Source of the DNA: Pseudomonas fluorescens | GTDB taxonomy: Bacteria; Pseudomonadota; Gammaproteobacteria; Pseudomonadales; Pseudomonadaceae | Direction of reading: 5' to 3' | DNA: 64,000 nucleotides | NCBI RefSeq assembly: GCF_902497785.1 | Contig: NZ_CABVHK010000011.1 | Coordinates: 124,001-188,000, forward strand | Shown here: positions 1-9,009 of the stretch, piece after piece | Position numbering within the stretch: position 1 is the stretch's first letter | Layout: each line of letters opens with the position of its first letter | Position numbers and translations under genes: made by a program | Notes under the pieces: generated by a model | What the model was told of the DNA's origin: nothing | The model's database searches: none | The model's input: only the letters and a program-made list of their open reading frames with translations

Positions 1-556
1 CTGGATGCCCGTTTCGCGCCAGATAGTCGGGTGTGGCGCACAGCAATGAATCGTTGCGGCAGATGGGGTAGGCGACCAGGTTCGTCAGATGATTTTCGCC
101 CTCGTGAATATCGAGATCAAAGCCGCCTACGATCATGTCATTGTGGTTGTCGGTCAACCGCAGATCCATTTGGATACCCGGATACATCTGCAGGAATGGC
201 GCGATCAGCGGGGCGAGGAACCGTCTGCCGAATGCCACCGGCGAAACGAGTTTCAAGGGACCGCTGGGTGCAAGATTGAGATCGCTGACGACACGCAAGG
301 TGTCGTCCAGGTCCGCGATCATCGACAACGCCCGCGCGTGATAGATCTGGCCTGCTTCCGTCAGGGCGACGATGTGCGTGGTGCGATGCAGCAGGGTCGT
401 GCCCAGGGATTTTTCCAGCGTCGTGATCATGCGGGTCAGGGTTGAAGGGGAGACGTGCATTTCCCTGGCCGCTGCGGAAAAGGTGCCCGATTCCACTACT
501 TTGACCAGTGCTCTCATGACTCCCAGATGATCTATTCGTGTCGTTTCAGACGTCAT
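1..556 (-). CDS. LysR-family transcriptional regulator (3' end cut by window edge)
   Basis: The minus strand is open from an ATG at 556 to the window edge, about 185 codons. The N-terminal winged helix-turn-helix of a LysR regulator is readable: 'GTFSAAAREMHVS' around residues 25-37, followed by 'LTRMITTLEKSLGTTLL'. The effector domain begins normally ('GPLKLVSPVAFGR') and is lost at position 1. An alternative in-frame ATG lies at 517, but the 13 extra residues from 556 (MTSETTRIDHLGV) fit the usual start of this subfamily. It is divergent from the asparaginase-ABC transporter genes, which makes it their likely regulator; that role is inferred from position only. Confidence 0.8.
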   Translation of the reverse strand, partial: MTSETTRIDHLGVMRALVKVVESGTFSAAAREMHVSPSTLTRMITTLEKSLGTTLLHRTTHIVALTEAGQIYHARALSMIADLDDTLRVVSDLNLAPSGPLKLVSPVAFGRRFLAPLIAPFLQMYPGIQMDLRLTDNHNDMIVGGFDLDIHEGENHLTNLVAYPICRNDSLLCATPDYLARNGHP

Positions 557-606
557 GTTGGTGTGGTTGCCTTTGCGCCGGGTGCAAAACCGAATTCTAT
601 TTCGCG

Positions 607-633
607 ATATTCCATCAGTATTTGACTGAATAT
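607..633. promoter_or_regulatory. Inverted-repeat candidate operator between LysR and asparaginase
   Basis: ATATTC at 607-612 is matched by GAATAT at 628-633, with nested CAGT/ACTG arms at 616-619 and 625-628. It sits in the divergent intergenic region where a LysR regulator would bind. It is only a sequence dyad; binding is inferred. Confidence 0.35.
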
Positions 634-731
634 AGACTCATTTTCCATCGGAGTGCGCACGTCGTTCATCCAGCCGACCCGCCGATAGGGACGTTGATCC
701 CTCTGGCGAATTTTGGAGTATCGAGATCACC

Positions 732-1754
732 ATGGATTTTCCAGCACACGTTCCATTGGCCATTGCTACCCGAAACGAACACGTGGAGCGCATCCACTGG
801 GGATCGGTGGCTGTCGTTGATAACGAAGGCAGTTTGCTGGCCTATGCCGGCGACCCCGGTTCGATGATGTTTTCCCGCTCCACGCTTAAGCCGTTCCAGG
901 CCATTCCGTTCGTCCGGGACGGCGGAGTCGAGCACTTCGGCTTCTCCGATGAGCAAGTGGCGATAATGTGCGCCAGTCACTCGGGCGAAACCGCACACGT
1001 GAATGCCGTAAGTGGCATGCTCTCGAAAATCCAGCGAGCCTCCACTGACTTGGGATGTGGTTGCCATCTGCCCGATTTCTACACCGCGGACAATCTGCCG
1101 CCCCAGGGTTTTCGCTACGACCAACGCCACCACAACTGTTCCGGCAAGCACAGCGGTTTCCTCGCCTATTGCCGCCTGCATGGTTTGGCCAACGAAACCT
1201 ATCTGTCCCCCGAACATGCCTTGCAGCGCGACATCCAGCGGGTAGTCGCGGCGTTGACAGGGGTTGCGGAGAATCAGCTCTGGACCGGAATCGACGGCTG
1301 CAACGCGCCAAACCTCGGCATGCCGTTGTCGCGCCTGGCTCTGTTGTGGGCGCGGTTGGCCAGCGCTGAGGGTTGTGGCGACGCCAGCCTCGATCCCGTA
1401 TTGCGTCGGCTGTTCGATGCCATGAGCAGTCATCCGGAAATGGTCTCGGGGACCGGTCGCGCCGACTTGGGCATTACCCTGTCTTCGAATGGCGACTGGG
1501 TCGCAAAAACCGGTGCCGATGGCGTGCAGACGGTCGGCATCCGCAGCCGTGGCCTGGGTGTGGCAGTCAAGATCAGTGACGGCGATTTCGCCAGCGTGTT
1601 CGCGGTGACCATTGCCGTTCTCAAACAACTGGGGCTGCTGGATCAGGACAGCGACAATCCGCTGCTGGCGCCGTGGGCCGATCCGGTGTTGAGAAGTTAC
1701 AACGGTTCGCGCGCCGGCCAATTGAAAGCCACGGTGCAATTGAAGTTCGTTTAG
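732..1754 (+). CDS. Asparaginase (Asparaginase_II family)
   Basis: The 340-residue protein matches the Rhizobium-type thermolabile L-asparaginase family, unrelated to the classical AnsA/AnsB enzymes. Recognisable blocks are 'SRSTLKPFQAIPFV' near residues 49-62, 'CASHSGE', 'NCSGKHSGFL' near 137-146 and 'GIDGCNAPN' near 188. It should hydrolyse L-asparagine to aspartate and ammonia in the cytoplasm, as no signal peptide is seen. The gene is followed after 51 bases by the ATP-binding subunit of an amino-acid ABC transporter on the same strand, so uptake and hydrolysis of an amide amino acid are probably co-expressed. The exact substrate (Asn or a derivative) is not settled by sequence. Confidence 0.85.
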   Translation: MDFPAHVPLAIATRNEHVERIHWGSVAVVDNEGSLLAYAGDPGSMMFSRSTLKPFQAIPFVRDGGVEHFGFSDEQVAIMCASHSGETAHVNAVSGMLSKIQRASTDLGCGCHLPDFYTADNLPPQGFRYDQRHHNCSGKHSGFLAYCRLHGLANETYLSPEHALQRDIQRVVAALTGVAENQLWTGIDGCNAPNLGMPLSRLALLWARLASAEGCGDASLDPVLRRLFDAMSSHPEMVSGTGRADLGITLSSNGDWVAKTGADGVQTVGIRSRGLGVAVKISDGDFASVFAVTIAVLKQLGLLDQDSDNPLLAPWADPVLRSYNGSRAGQLKATVQLKFV

Positions 1755-1805
1755 TTCGGGGTGCCTGCCGGGCACGTGTCAGATCTTTGAGGCAGACCAG
1801 AAACC

Positions 1806-2570
1806 ATGCAATCGGCTCAATTGCTCACTCAACAAACGCCTGCCATTTCACTGCGCGCCGTCAACAAGTTTTTCGGCAGTCAGCAAGTGCTGTTTGATGT
1901 TGACCTGGAGGTACAGCCTGGCGAGGTGGTGGTGATCATCGGCCCGTCCGGCTCTGGCAAATCGACCCTGTGCCGTTGCATCAACCGCCTCGAAACCGTC
2001 ACCACTGGCGATATCTTTCTGCACGGCGAGCGCCTGCCGGAAGAGGGCGGGGCACTGGCCAAGATGCGCGCGAAGGTCGGAATGGTCTTCCAGAGTTTCA
2101 ACCTGTTTTCCCATCGCACTGCGTTGCAGAACGTAGCGATGGGCCCACGCAAAGTCCTCGGCATGCGTGGCGCGGATGCAGACGCCTGGGCCTTGCAACT
2201 GCTTGACCAGGTCGGTCTGGCGCACAAGGGCAAGTCCTATCCCGCTGAATTGTCGGGGGGCCAGCAACAGCGTGTGGCACTGGCCCGGTCACTGGCGATG
2301 AAGCCCAGCGTGATGCTGTTTGACGAACCGACCTCGGCGCTTGATCCGGAAATGGTCAACGAGGTGCTCAAGGTCATGGTCGATCTGGCCCGCACCGGGA
2401 TGACCATGGTGGTCGTCACCCATGAAATGGGGTTTGCACGCTCCGCCGCCGATCGCATCATTTTTATGGACGCCGGCCGGATCGTCGAAAGCGCTCCGCC
2501 CGAGACATTTTTCAGTGCCCCTCGCTCGGAGCGCGCCCGCGAGTTTCTGTCCAAAGTCCTTGCACACTGA
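1806..2570 (+). CDS. Polar amino-acid ABC transporter, ATP-binding protein
   Basis: This 254-residue GlnQ/HisP-type ATPase has Walker A 'GPSGSGKST' near residue 47, a Q-loop in '[17 protein letters not shown]', the signature '[16 protein letters not shown]', Walker B '[14 protein letters not shown]' and the switch histidine in 'VVTHEMGFA'. It powers the importer formed with the next three genes. The order ATPase, binding protein, permease, permease directly behind an asparaginase points to an amide or acidic amino acid as substrate, which is inference from context. Confidence 0.93.
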   Translation: MQSAQLLTQQTPAISLRAVNKFFGSQQVLFDVDLEVQPGEVVVIIGPSGSGKSTLCRCINRLETVTTGDIFLHGERLPEEGGALAKMRAKVGMVFQSFNLFSHRTALQNVAMGPRKVLGMRGADADAWALQLLDQVGLAHKGKSYPAELSGGQQQRVALARSLAMKPSVMLFDEPTSALDPEMVNEVLKVMVDLARTGMTMVVVTHEMGFARSAADRIIFMDAGRIVESAPPETFFSAPRSERAREFLSKVLAH

Positions 2571-2608
2571 TTCACTCAACGACATCACAAGAACAAGAGA
2601 AAACAACC

Positions 2609-3451
2609 ATGCGCTTAAATCGAATCGCTTCCCTCGGCATCTCCCTCCTGGCTACCTGCGTTTTCGCCTCGGTCGCGTCGGCCTCTACCGTTGAGCAGTT
2701 CCCGGCTGATTCGACCATGGCCAAGGTCCAGAAGCGCGGCAAACTGGTCGTTGGCAGCTCGCTCAATACCCTGATGTTTTCGTCGCGCAATCCCATGACC
2801 GGGGAGGTGGAAGGTTTCGAGGCTGACCTGGCCCGAATGCTGGCGAAGAAGCTCACCGGTTCCGAAGACAACATCGAATGGGTCAGCACCACGCCGGAAA
2901 ACCGCATTCCGCTGGTCGAAAACAAACGCGTCGACATGGTCATCGCGACCATGACCGTGACCGATGAGCGCAAAAAGGTGATTGGCTTTGCGGGCCCGTA
3001 CTACCTCGCCGGCCAGGATTCTCTGGTCCGCGCGGATGACGATTCGATCAAAAAGACCGCCGACCTGGATGGCAAGACGGTCTGCGTTCTAAGCGGCACC
3101 ACCGTAGAACGCAACCTCAAGCCATTGGCGCCTGCAGCCAAGATCGTGACGTTCAGCGATGCCTCCGCCTGCGTCGAGGGGCTGATCGACAAGCGCTTCG
3201 ACGCTTACGTCGACGACGGCGCAACGTTGGTCGGTGAGTCCATGCGTCAGCCCGGAAAAATGCGCGTGGTCGGGACACCGTTCACCGAAGAGCCTTACGG
3301 CATTGCAGTCATCAAGGAGGATACGGTGTGGCGTGACTGGCTCAACCGCCAACTGAGCGCCTCCATTGAGAATGGCCAGTGGAAGGAAATGTACGGTAAG
3401 GACCTGCAAGAGGGACTCGGTGCGCCACAGGTACCCGTGATCGAACCGTAA
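2609..3451 (+). CDS. Amino-acid ABC transporter, periplasmic substrate-binding protein
   Basis: A 280-residue SBP_bac_3 family protein. A signal peptide is clear: 'MRLNRIASLGISLLATCVFASVASA', with cleavage likely after SVASA. The mature part begins with a short helix, then 'KVQKRGKLVVGSSLNTLMF', the usual first strand of the family. The 'RIPLVENKRVDMVIATMTVTDERKK' block is typical of glutamate/aspartate or glutamine binders. The start is followed by an immediately readable signal, and an A-rich stretch precedes it. It lies 38 bases after the ATPase and 21 before the first permease. Confidence 0.92.
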   Translation: MRLNRIASLGISLLATCVFASVASASTVEQFPADSTMAKVQKRGKLVVGSSLNTLMFSSRNPMTGEVEGFEADLARMLAKKLTGSEDNIEWVSTTPENRIPLVENKRVDMVIATMTVTDERKKVIGFAGPYYLAGQDSLVRADDDSIKKTADLDGKTVCVLSGTTVERNLKPLAPAAKIVTFSDASACVEGLIDKRFDAYVDDGATLVGESMRQPGKMRVVGTPFTEEPYGIAVIKEDTVWRDWLNRQLSASIENGQWKEMYGKDLQEGLGAPQVPVIEP

Positions 3452-3472
3452 AGATAGGCAGAGGTTAGCCTG

Positions 3473-4105
3473 ATGTCTTATATCGAACGCTTTCTGGGGG
3501 GCATTGCGGTCAGCGTGCAGCTGACCCTGCTGTCCTTTGCCATTGCGATCATTCTCGGACTGCTTCTGGCAATCATGAGGGTGAGCCCATGGCCACCCTT
3601 TCGCTGGTTTGCCAGCAGTTATGTTGAACTCATGAGAATGATGCCGCTGCTGGCATTGTTGCTGCTGTTCACTTTCGGCTTGCCGAAGCTGGGCTTCATG
3701 TACTCGCTGTTCACCTCGACGGTCCTGGTTCTGGGGCTGTATAGCGCGGCGTGGATCTGCGAGGTGGTGCGGTCCGGCATCAACACCGTGCCCATTGGGC
3801 AGATCGAAGCGGCCCGCAGTATCGGCATGCGGTTCGATCAGATACTGGGCGAAGTGGTATTGCCGCAAGCCGTGCAGTCGGTGATCGCCCCGCTGGGCAA
3901 TCTGTTCATCATACAGATCAAGGCGTCCGCCATCGGCGCCGCGATCGGTGTCGCCGACATCACCTACACCGCGCAAAAAATCAACTTCGACACCGCCCTG
4001 GCAGTGCCGACGTTCCTTGGTGCAATGGCGGCCTATTTCCTGTTGACCCTTCCTGCGGGTCTGTTTTTCCGATTTCTCGAGCAAAAAATGGCGGTGCTGC
4101 GATGA
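3473..4105 (+). CDS. Amino-acid ABC transporter permease (first)
   Basis: A 210-residue HisM/GltJ-type inner-membrane permease with about five hydrophobic segments. The EAA loop that docks the ATPase is 'IEAARSIGMRFDQILGEVVLPQAVQS' near residues 112-137. Its stop overlaps the start of the second permease by four bases (ATGA), so the two are translationally coupled and probably form a heterodimer. Confidence 0.9.
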   Translation: MSYIERFLGGIAVSVQLTLLSFAIAIILGLLLAIMRVSPWPPFRWFASSYVELMRMMPLLALLLLFTFGLPKLGFMYSLFTSTVLVLGLYSAAWICEVVRSGINTVPIGQIEAARSIGMRFDQILGEVVLPQAVQSVIAPLGNLFIIQIKASAIGAAIGVADITYTAQKINFDTALAVPTFLGAMAAYFLLTLPAGLFFRFLEQKMAVLR

Positions 4106-5028
4106 GCGCGGACAATCTGCTCTACGAACCGCCGGGTCCTGTTGCCAGACGGCGTAACCGGATCATCTCGGTGATTGGCGTGGTCCTGTTGTTCTGCTTT
4201 ATGTATGCGGTCGGACATCGTCTGGAGGCGAGTGGTCAGTTCGATGCTCATCGCTGGAAAATCTTCCTGCATCCGGGCACCTTGAAGTTCCTGTTTGACG
4301 GGCTGATGGCCACCTTGCTGGCTGCGGTCATCAGCACGGTACTGGCCTTCAGCCTTGCCGTACCTTTGGCGATGGCGCGGTTGTCGAACAGATTTTGGGT
4401 GCGCACGCTGGCTGCGGGCTACATTGGCTGTTTCCGTGCGGTACCGCTGCTGTTGCTGATTCTGTTTACCGTCATCCTGCTGCCTTCGATCGGGTTGCAC
4501 TGGTCAGCCCTGGGCTACCTGATTTTCGGCATGGTGCTGCATCACAGCGCGATGACAGCGGAGGTTGTTCGTGCGGGTATTCTTTCGTTGGGGCGCGGGC
4601 AGAAGGAGGCCGCGCTTTCCATTGGCATGCGCGATCATCAAGCGATGATGTGGGTGGTATTGCCACAAGCGCTAAAGCTGATGTTGCCAACGTTGGTCAG
4701 TGCCGTTTTGGCGATCGTCCAGGACACGTCTCTGGGGTACATCATTCCGTACGAAGAGTTGTTGCGACGTTCACAGCAGATATCGAGCTTCGCACCGCAG
4801 TCGCTGTTGCAATCGGCGTTCATTGTCACGGTGATGTACGGGTTTGTCAGTGCGTTGCTGTTGGCACTGCGTCGCTGGATTGAACGTCGGCAGGCTTATG
4901 ATTCTCGCGGTCATCGAACGAAGACCGCTATCACGGAGGGCAACTTTGGCGCAGCGGTAGAGGTTGCTCCAGTGATGCAATCGGGATTGCGGTCTGCGCC
5001 TGATCGAATGTCGGGACGGGATCAGTAG
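4102..5028 (+). CDS. Amino-acid ABC transporter permease (second)
   Basis: The start is the ATG at 4102 that overlaps the previous stop, giving 308 residues. The frame is open further upstream, but that part lies inside the first permease. A hydrophilic N-terminus is followed by membrane segments and the EAA loop 'KEAALSIGMRDHQAMMWVVLPQALK'. The C-terminal tail of about 45 residues after the last membrane segment ('RRWIERRQAYDSRGHRT...') is longer than usual for the family and has no recognised motif. This is the last gene of the asparaginase operon. Confidence 0.9.
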   Translation: MSADNLLYEPPGPVARRRNRIISVIGVVLLFCFMYAVGHRLEASGQFDAHRWKIFLHPGTLKFLFDGLMATLLAAVISTVLAFSLAVPLAMARLSNRFWVRTLAAGYIGCFRAVPLLLLILFTVILLPSIGLHWSALGYLIFGMVLHHSAMTAEVVRAGILSLGRGQKEAALSIGMRDHQAMMWVVLPQALKLMLPTLVSAVLAIVQDTSLGYIIPYEELLRRSQQISSFAPQSLLQSAFIVTVMYGFVSALLLALRRWIERRQAYDSRGHRTKTAITEGNFGAAVEVAPVMQSGLRSAPDRMSGRDQ

Positions 5029-5048
5029 GGGGGCTATCTTACGCAGGA

Positions 5049-5080
5049 ACGGTGCAACCGCGGCGTCGTGCTTGCACCGT
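5049..5080. terminator. Stem-loop between convergent genes
   Basis: ACGGTGCAA at 5049-5057 pairs perfectly with TTGCACCGT at 5072-5080 across a 14-base loop. It lies between the end of the ABC operon and the end of the patatin gene. No T-run follows on either strand, so it is a candidate bidirectional transcript end rather than a classical intrinsic terminator. Confidence 0.4.
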
Positions 5081-5142
5081 CCAACAATCCTGTGACAGCC
5101 GACCGAAATCTGCTGTTTCGACATGCCCAGGTTGCGGTTGTT

Positions 5143-6339
5143 TTAGTGTTCAGTGCTTTCCGAATACGGCAATTTATGCCACGGATAGCCCTTGGCACTG
5201 AGTTGAAAGGCGTAATCGAATAAACGCTTCATGTACTTGCCATCGAATTTGCGATCATGGGTTACGTCAAAGTCGGCGCCAATGTACGCAAGATTGAAAT
5301 CCGCTCCATCCTGCTGCGCCATTCGGTAAATACGCTCCAGGTCGCTGACGCCCTGGGTTTGAATCAATGCGCTGATGGCTCTGCCGCCGATGCTCAATGT
5401 ACGGCGCTTCGTCCCCGACCACTGCGGTTCAAGCGTCCCATTACGAATGACATAGAAATGTCGGTCGTGTCGCAAAGGTGCGCCGGTGGATTTGCTCAGC
5501 GCCATGATGGTGGTAGGTGGGTAAAGAAACACTTGAGTGATGACCCCTCCGTCCACGTGCATTTCCTGAAACTGTTTACCGTCGACCTCCACATCGATCA
5601 TGACGGGTGAGACTGCGCCGGAAATACTCATTGAGGCGAGCATGATGCTTCGAAAGAGGTTGAGCGCACCCTGTGCCTGGCTGCTGGCAATGGCGCCCAT
5701 GTTCCAGGTGACAGGTCGCCCCGAGTCAAGGTCCGTAGTGCCAATCAGCAGAATGCGTCCTTTGGCGTATTCCGATGCAATGGCCGCGAGCGTTTCTTCG
5801 GTGACGTAGGTAGCGATGAGTCGCGACAGTGGCTTGCTGTCCGCTATTCCGTCACTGGCAAAACGGGTTAAGACGTTTCTAGAATGAAAAATGTCTTTTG
5901 GACCGATGGCATGAGAGACGTAACGAATCACGCCGTCGTACTCGGGCCCCAGGAAAGCGAACGGGGCGACCAGGGCGCCCGCGCTGATACCCGTGACCAC
6001 TTTGAACGTGGGGCGGGTCCCATGCGTGGTCCATCCAGCGATCAGTCCCGCTGCGAACGCACCTGCATCGCCACCGCCGGAAACGGCCAGCATGTTCGCC
6101 AGAGGAAGGATATCGTGCGGCATCCCGGCCTCGGCAAGCACCAGGCTTTCACGCTGGTTGGACTGAACTGCATCCTCGATGAAAGGCGCCACGTCGTGGT
6201 CCAGCCGGTAGCGAGCGTCGGGAATGCCTGGAATGAGCGCCTTATCCGTCAAGGCTGGCGGAACAGCGTCCCGGCGTGGCAGACATGCTTGAAGAAACAG
6301 GTCCAGAGAGGCGCCGGGTCTGAGAGGGAATGGTTTCAA
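5143..6339 (-). CDS. Patatin-like phospholipase
   Basis: The 398-residue protein has the three patatin signatures: the glycine-rich oxyanion loop 'SGGGDAGAFAAGL' near residues 87-99, the nucleophile elbow 'GISAG' near 117-121, and the catalytic Asp in 'HVDGGV' near 239. It should be a Ser-Asp dyad acyl hydrolase acting on lipid esters. The start is a TTG at 6339, preceded by a strong GGAGGAG Shine-Dalgarno sequence. No obvious signal peptide is present. It is a single gene with no clear operon partner, and its substrate and location are unknown. Confidence 0.85.
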   Translation of the reverse strand: MKPFPLRPGASLDLFLQACLPRRDAVPPALTDKALIPGIPDARYRLDHDVAPFIEDAVQSNQRESLVLAEAGMPHDILPLANMLAVSGGGDAGAFAAGLIAGWTTHGTRPTFKVVTGISAGALVAPFAFLGPEYDGVIRYVSHAIGPKDIFHSRNVLTRFASDGIADSKPLSRLIATYVTEETLAAIASEYAKGRILLIGTTDLDSGRPVTWNMGAIASSQAQGALNLFRSIMLASMSISGAVSPVMIDVEVDGKQFQEMHVDGGVITQVFLYPPTTIMALSKSTGAPLRHDRHFYVIRNGTLEPQWSGTKRRTLSIGGRAISALIQTQGVSDLERIYRMAQQDGADFNLAYIGADFDVTHDRKFDGKYMKRLFDYAFQLSAKGYPWHKLPYSESTEH

Positions 6340-6463
6340 AACGGCTCCTCCGGCCTGCCGGTCGACGGCAAGCGCATTGATCGCTGAGCGTGTTGAGCCT
6401 GGCAGATGAACCTTGTAGATGGTGTTCTAGAGCGTAGAGACCTACCGCCTTATTCGCACGGAC

Positions 6464-6498
6464 CGGGCGTCTGTTTTCGGCCCATAGCTGCCGGTCAG
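6464..6498 (+). repeat. Degenerate intergenic repeat, copy 1
   Basis: This segment (GTCTGTTTTCGGCCCATAG followed by CTGCCGGTCA) matches the layout of copies at 11677-11702, 11707-11744, 18770-18800, 44007-44042, 44360-44377 and 48461-48492. It lies in the 236-base gap between the patatin and epoxide hydrolase genes. Confidence 0.5.
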
Positions 6499-6530
6499 CA
6501 CCAGCAGCATCTAGACGGGCATTGGTGTAC

Positions 6531-6559
6531 GGCCTGCCCGGCAATTCAATGGGCAGGCC
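6531..6559. terminator. Stem-loop downstream of the epoxide hydrolase
   Basis: GGCCTGCCC at 6531-6539 pairs perfectly with GGGCAGGCC at 6551-6559. It begins 17 bases past the stop of the minus-strand epoxide hydrolase gene, so it probably ends that transcript. No T-run is visible. Confidence 0.45.
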
Positions 6560-6575
6560 ATATGCAACGTTTTAC

Positions 6576-7901
6576 TTAACGCAAGGTGCGGAATGCTGCC
6601 CGGAGTTCTTTTGCGAACAGCTCAGGTTCTTCCCACGCCGCGAAATGTCCCCCTTTGTCTACTTCGTTGAAATAAACCAGGTTGGGATAAGCGCGCTCAG
6701 TCCAGGTCTTCGGCGCCTTGTAAATTTCGCCCGGAAATACGGTGACCGCGACAGGGATCTTGATGTCGCGGGTCTTCTGTTCCACTGCGTTGAAGTTGTT
6801 GTTGTTATTTTCCCAGTAGAGGCGCGCGGACGAGACGGCGCTATTGGTCAACCAATAGAGCGAAATGCCGTCGAGCATCTCGTCCTTGCTCAGGGATTTT
6901 TCGGCATCACCGCCGCTGTAGGTCCATTGGTTGAATTTGTCGAACATCCACGCGGCTAATCCGGCAGGTGAGTCAGACAAGCCGTACCCTACTGTCTGCG
7001 GGCGGGTACCCATCATGGCGCCGTAAGCGGCATTTTTGGCGAAGAAGGTTTTCAACGATTCATAGGCCGCGGTCTCCGAGGCCGACAGACCGGCGGGCGG
7101 AGGAGTACCGTCGCTTATTGCCTTGGCGACATCGGCGGGCACGGTAGCTGGCATGTTGACGTGTATGCCCAATAAGCCTGCCGGCGCCTGGCGCCCCATG
7201 GCGTCCGCGATCACAGAACCCCAATCGCCCCCTTGAGACACGTAGCGTTTGTAGCCCAGACGCTTCATCAATACATCCCAGGCGAGGCCAATGCGGTCGG
7301 GGTTCCAGCCGCCGCTGGTGGGCCGTTGCGAGAAACCGTAGCCGGGCATCGAGGGTATGATCACGTCAAAGGCATCTTCGGCGCGACCGCCATGGGCAGT
7401 CGGGTCGGTCAACGGGCCGATGGCCTTGGTCAGCTCCAGGATCGAACCAGGCCAGCCATGAGTGAGCAGCAGCGGCAGGGCGTTCGTGTGTTTCGATTTG
7501 ACGTGGATGAACTGGATGTCGAGGCCGTCGATTTTGGTCACGAACATCGGCAAAGCATTGAGTTGTGTTTCAACCTTGCGCCAGTCGTATTGCGTGCCCC
7601 AGTAAGCCACCAGATCCTGGAGTTTCGCCAGCTGCACCCCTTGGGATTGATCGCCTACCGTTTCACGGTCTGGCCAGCGTGTGGCTAGCACTCGTTTGCG
7701 CAGGTCGGCAACCGCGTCTTCAGGGATGTTGACTTTAAAAGGACGAATCGCGCTGTCCTTCTCGACGGTGGCAGCGACCTCCGGTGTGGTGCTGGCACGG
7801 GCGTAAGTGGGCGAGACAAGCGCGAGCAGCGCGCAGGCACCTGCAATTGCTGAAACCGCTAAGAGGCTGCGCCGCAAGTGCGCAATTGATACTGAAGGCA
7901 T
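6576..7901 (-). CDS. Epoxide hydrolase (EHN family), exported
   Basis: The 441-residue protein starts with an export signal ('RRSLLAVSAIAGACALLALVSPTYARA'), followed by an epoxide-hydrolase N-terminal domain ('IRPFKVNIPEDAVADLRKRV') and an alpha/beta hydrolase core. The oxyanion motif is 'HGWPGS', the nucleophile Asp lies in 'GGDWGS', and the catalytic His is in 'GGHFAAWEEP' near the C-terminus. The start has an AGGAGA Shine-Dalgarno sequence about seven bases upstream. It resembles microsomal-type hydrolases that open epoxides to diols. A periplasmic location is inferred from the signal. Confidence 0.88.
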   Translation of the reverse strand: MPSVSIAHLRRSLLAVSAIAGACALLALVSPTYARASTTPEVAATVEKDSAIRPFKVNIPEDAVADLRKRVLATRWPDRETVGDQSQGVQLAKLQDLVAYWGTQYDWRKVETQLNALPMFVTKIDGLDIQFIHVKSKHTNALPLLLTHGWPGSILELTKAIGPLTDPTAHGGRAEDAFDVIIPSMPGYGFSQRPTSGGWNPDRIGLAWDVLMKRLGYKRYVSQGGDWGSVIADAMGRQAPAGLLGIHVNMPATVPADVAKAISDGTPPPAGLSASETAAYESLKTFFAKNAAYGAMMGTRPQTVGYGLSDSPAGLAAWMFDKFNQWTYSGGDAEKSLSKDEMLDGISLYWLTNSAVSSARLYWENNNNNFNAVEQKTRDIKIPVAVTVFPGEIYKAPKTWTERAYPNLVYFNEVDKGGHFAAWEEPELFAKELRAAFRTLR

Positions 7902-8048
7902 GGTCTTTCTCCTGAAGAATATAGGCAGCGTGTGCGGGTCAGCCGCACGTGGGCCACAGGTAGATTTTCGGGGAGTCGCCTCTGATCAGAGAGACGGAGT
8001 CGGAATGGCCCGGGGCCGAGCCGTTAAGGGCTGTCCTTGCGGAACTGT

Positions 8049-8969
8049 TCAGGTATGTATTCGGGCTTGATAAACCAGCAAATGCGCATAGACCAAAGTC
8101 AACAGCGGCGCTTCCACACCCTTTGCGGACGCTCGCACGAGGAGATCTCCGACGATCTGATCGGCTTCGATGGCTCGGCCGGCCACCAGGTCCCGATACA
8201 TCGACGATGTTTGCGGGGAGCCTTGCAGTGTGAGAAGACGATAGGCTTGCGTCAGGAATGGCTCACTGGGTTCTTGACCCGTGGCACGGACAATCGTCAC
8301 CACCTCGTCAATCACTCGTGTCGCGAATTCGTGACCTCCTGCGGCCGCTACGACTTCGCCAATACTGCCTCTCATCAGGCAATTGATGCTCCCCATTGCT
8401 GCGAGCAACGTCCACTTCTCCCACATGTCCCTCAAGATCGTATGTGAGGTGTTCGCATCAAATCCGGCGTCGCGCATGAACGCGTGCACGGCTGCGAGTC
8501 GATCCGAATCACTCCCGTCCAGTTCGCCATAGGAGATATCGTTGAACGTGCCCTGCTGGATGATACGGCCACTCCCATCAAGGCTTGTCGCCACTTTGCA
8601 AGCGCACCCCAGCAAGCGTTCTGCACCGAATTTTTCCGCGATGAGATCCATGTGCCGCATGCCGTTGAGTAAGGGCAGGATGACTGTTTGGGGGCCGACA
8701 GCGGCGGCCATGTCCTGGAGCGCAGAGTCAAGCGTGTAAGCCTTGACCGCAAGCAACACGATGTCGAAGGTGCCATTGATTTGCGCTGACGTAATGAGCT
8801 GCGGCTGTATGTCGATGTCACCGGCTGGGCTTCTGACGGACAGGCCATGTTGCTCGATCAGGCGAAGTCGTTGCGGCCTTACCAGGAAGGTGACATCGCG
8901 GCCTGCGTTGGCCAGCTTCGCACCGAAAAACCCACCGGTCGAGCCGGCGCCCACGATCAAAATTCTCAT
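8049..8969 (-). CDS. 2-dehydropantoate 2-reductase family protein
   Basis: The 306-residue protein has the Rossmann motif 'MRILIVGAGSTGGFFGAKLANAG', the 'LLAVKAYTLDSAL' strand and the C-terminal 'ELDGSDSDRL...MWEKWTLLAAMGSINCL' block of the ApbA/PanE family. Family members reduce ketopantoate or related 2-keto compounds with NADPH. It sits behind an alpha/beta hydrolase and an SDR dehydrogenase in a TetR-controlled operon, so a role in degrading or detoxifying a carbonyl compound is more likely than pantothenate synthesis. That is inference. Confidence 0.82.
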   Translation of the reverse strand: MRILIVGAGSTGGFFGAKLANAGRDVTFLVRPQRLRLIEQHGLSVRSPAGDIDIQPQLITSAQINGTFDIVLLAVKAYTLDSALQDMAAAVGPQTVILPLLNGMRHMDLIAEKFGAERLLGCACKVATSLDGSGRIIQQGTFNDISYGELDGSDSDRLAAVHAFMRDAGFDANTSHTILRDMWEKWTLLAAMGSINCLMRGSIGEVVAAAGGHEFATRVIDEVVTIVRATGQEPSEPFLTQAYRLLTLQGSPQTSSMYRDLVAGRAIEADQIVGDLLVRASAKGVEAPLLTLVYAHLLVYQARIHT

Positions 8970-9009
8970 TGTTAAAATCCTCGTTACAGCAGGTTGAGGC
9001 TGATCTGTG

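Noticed and set aside
666-1775. Long open frame on the minus strand opposite the asparaginase gene (369 codons)
   Set aside because: It is a shadow of the high-GC plus-strand gene: its protein has no family features, while the plus-strand product has clear asparaginase motifs.
8049-8969. Assignment of the two ketopantoate-reductase-like genes (also 56523-57509) as panE
   Set aside because: Family membership is clear, but both sit in catabolic operons far from pantothenate genes, and this family has many other substrates.
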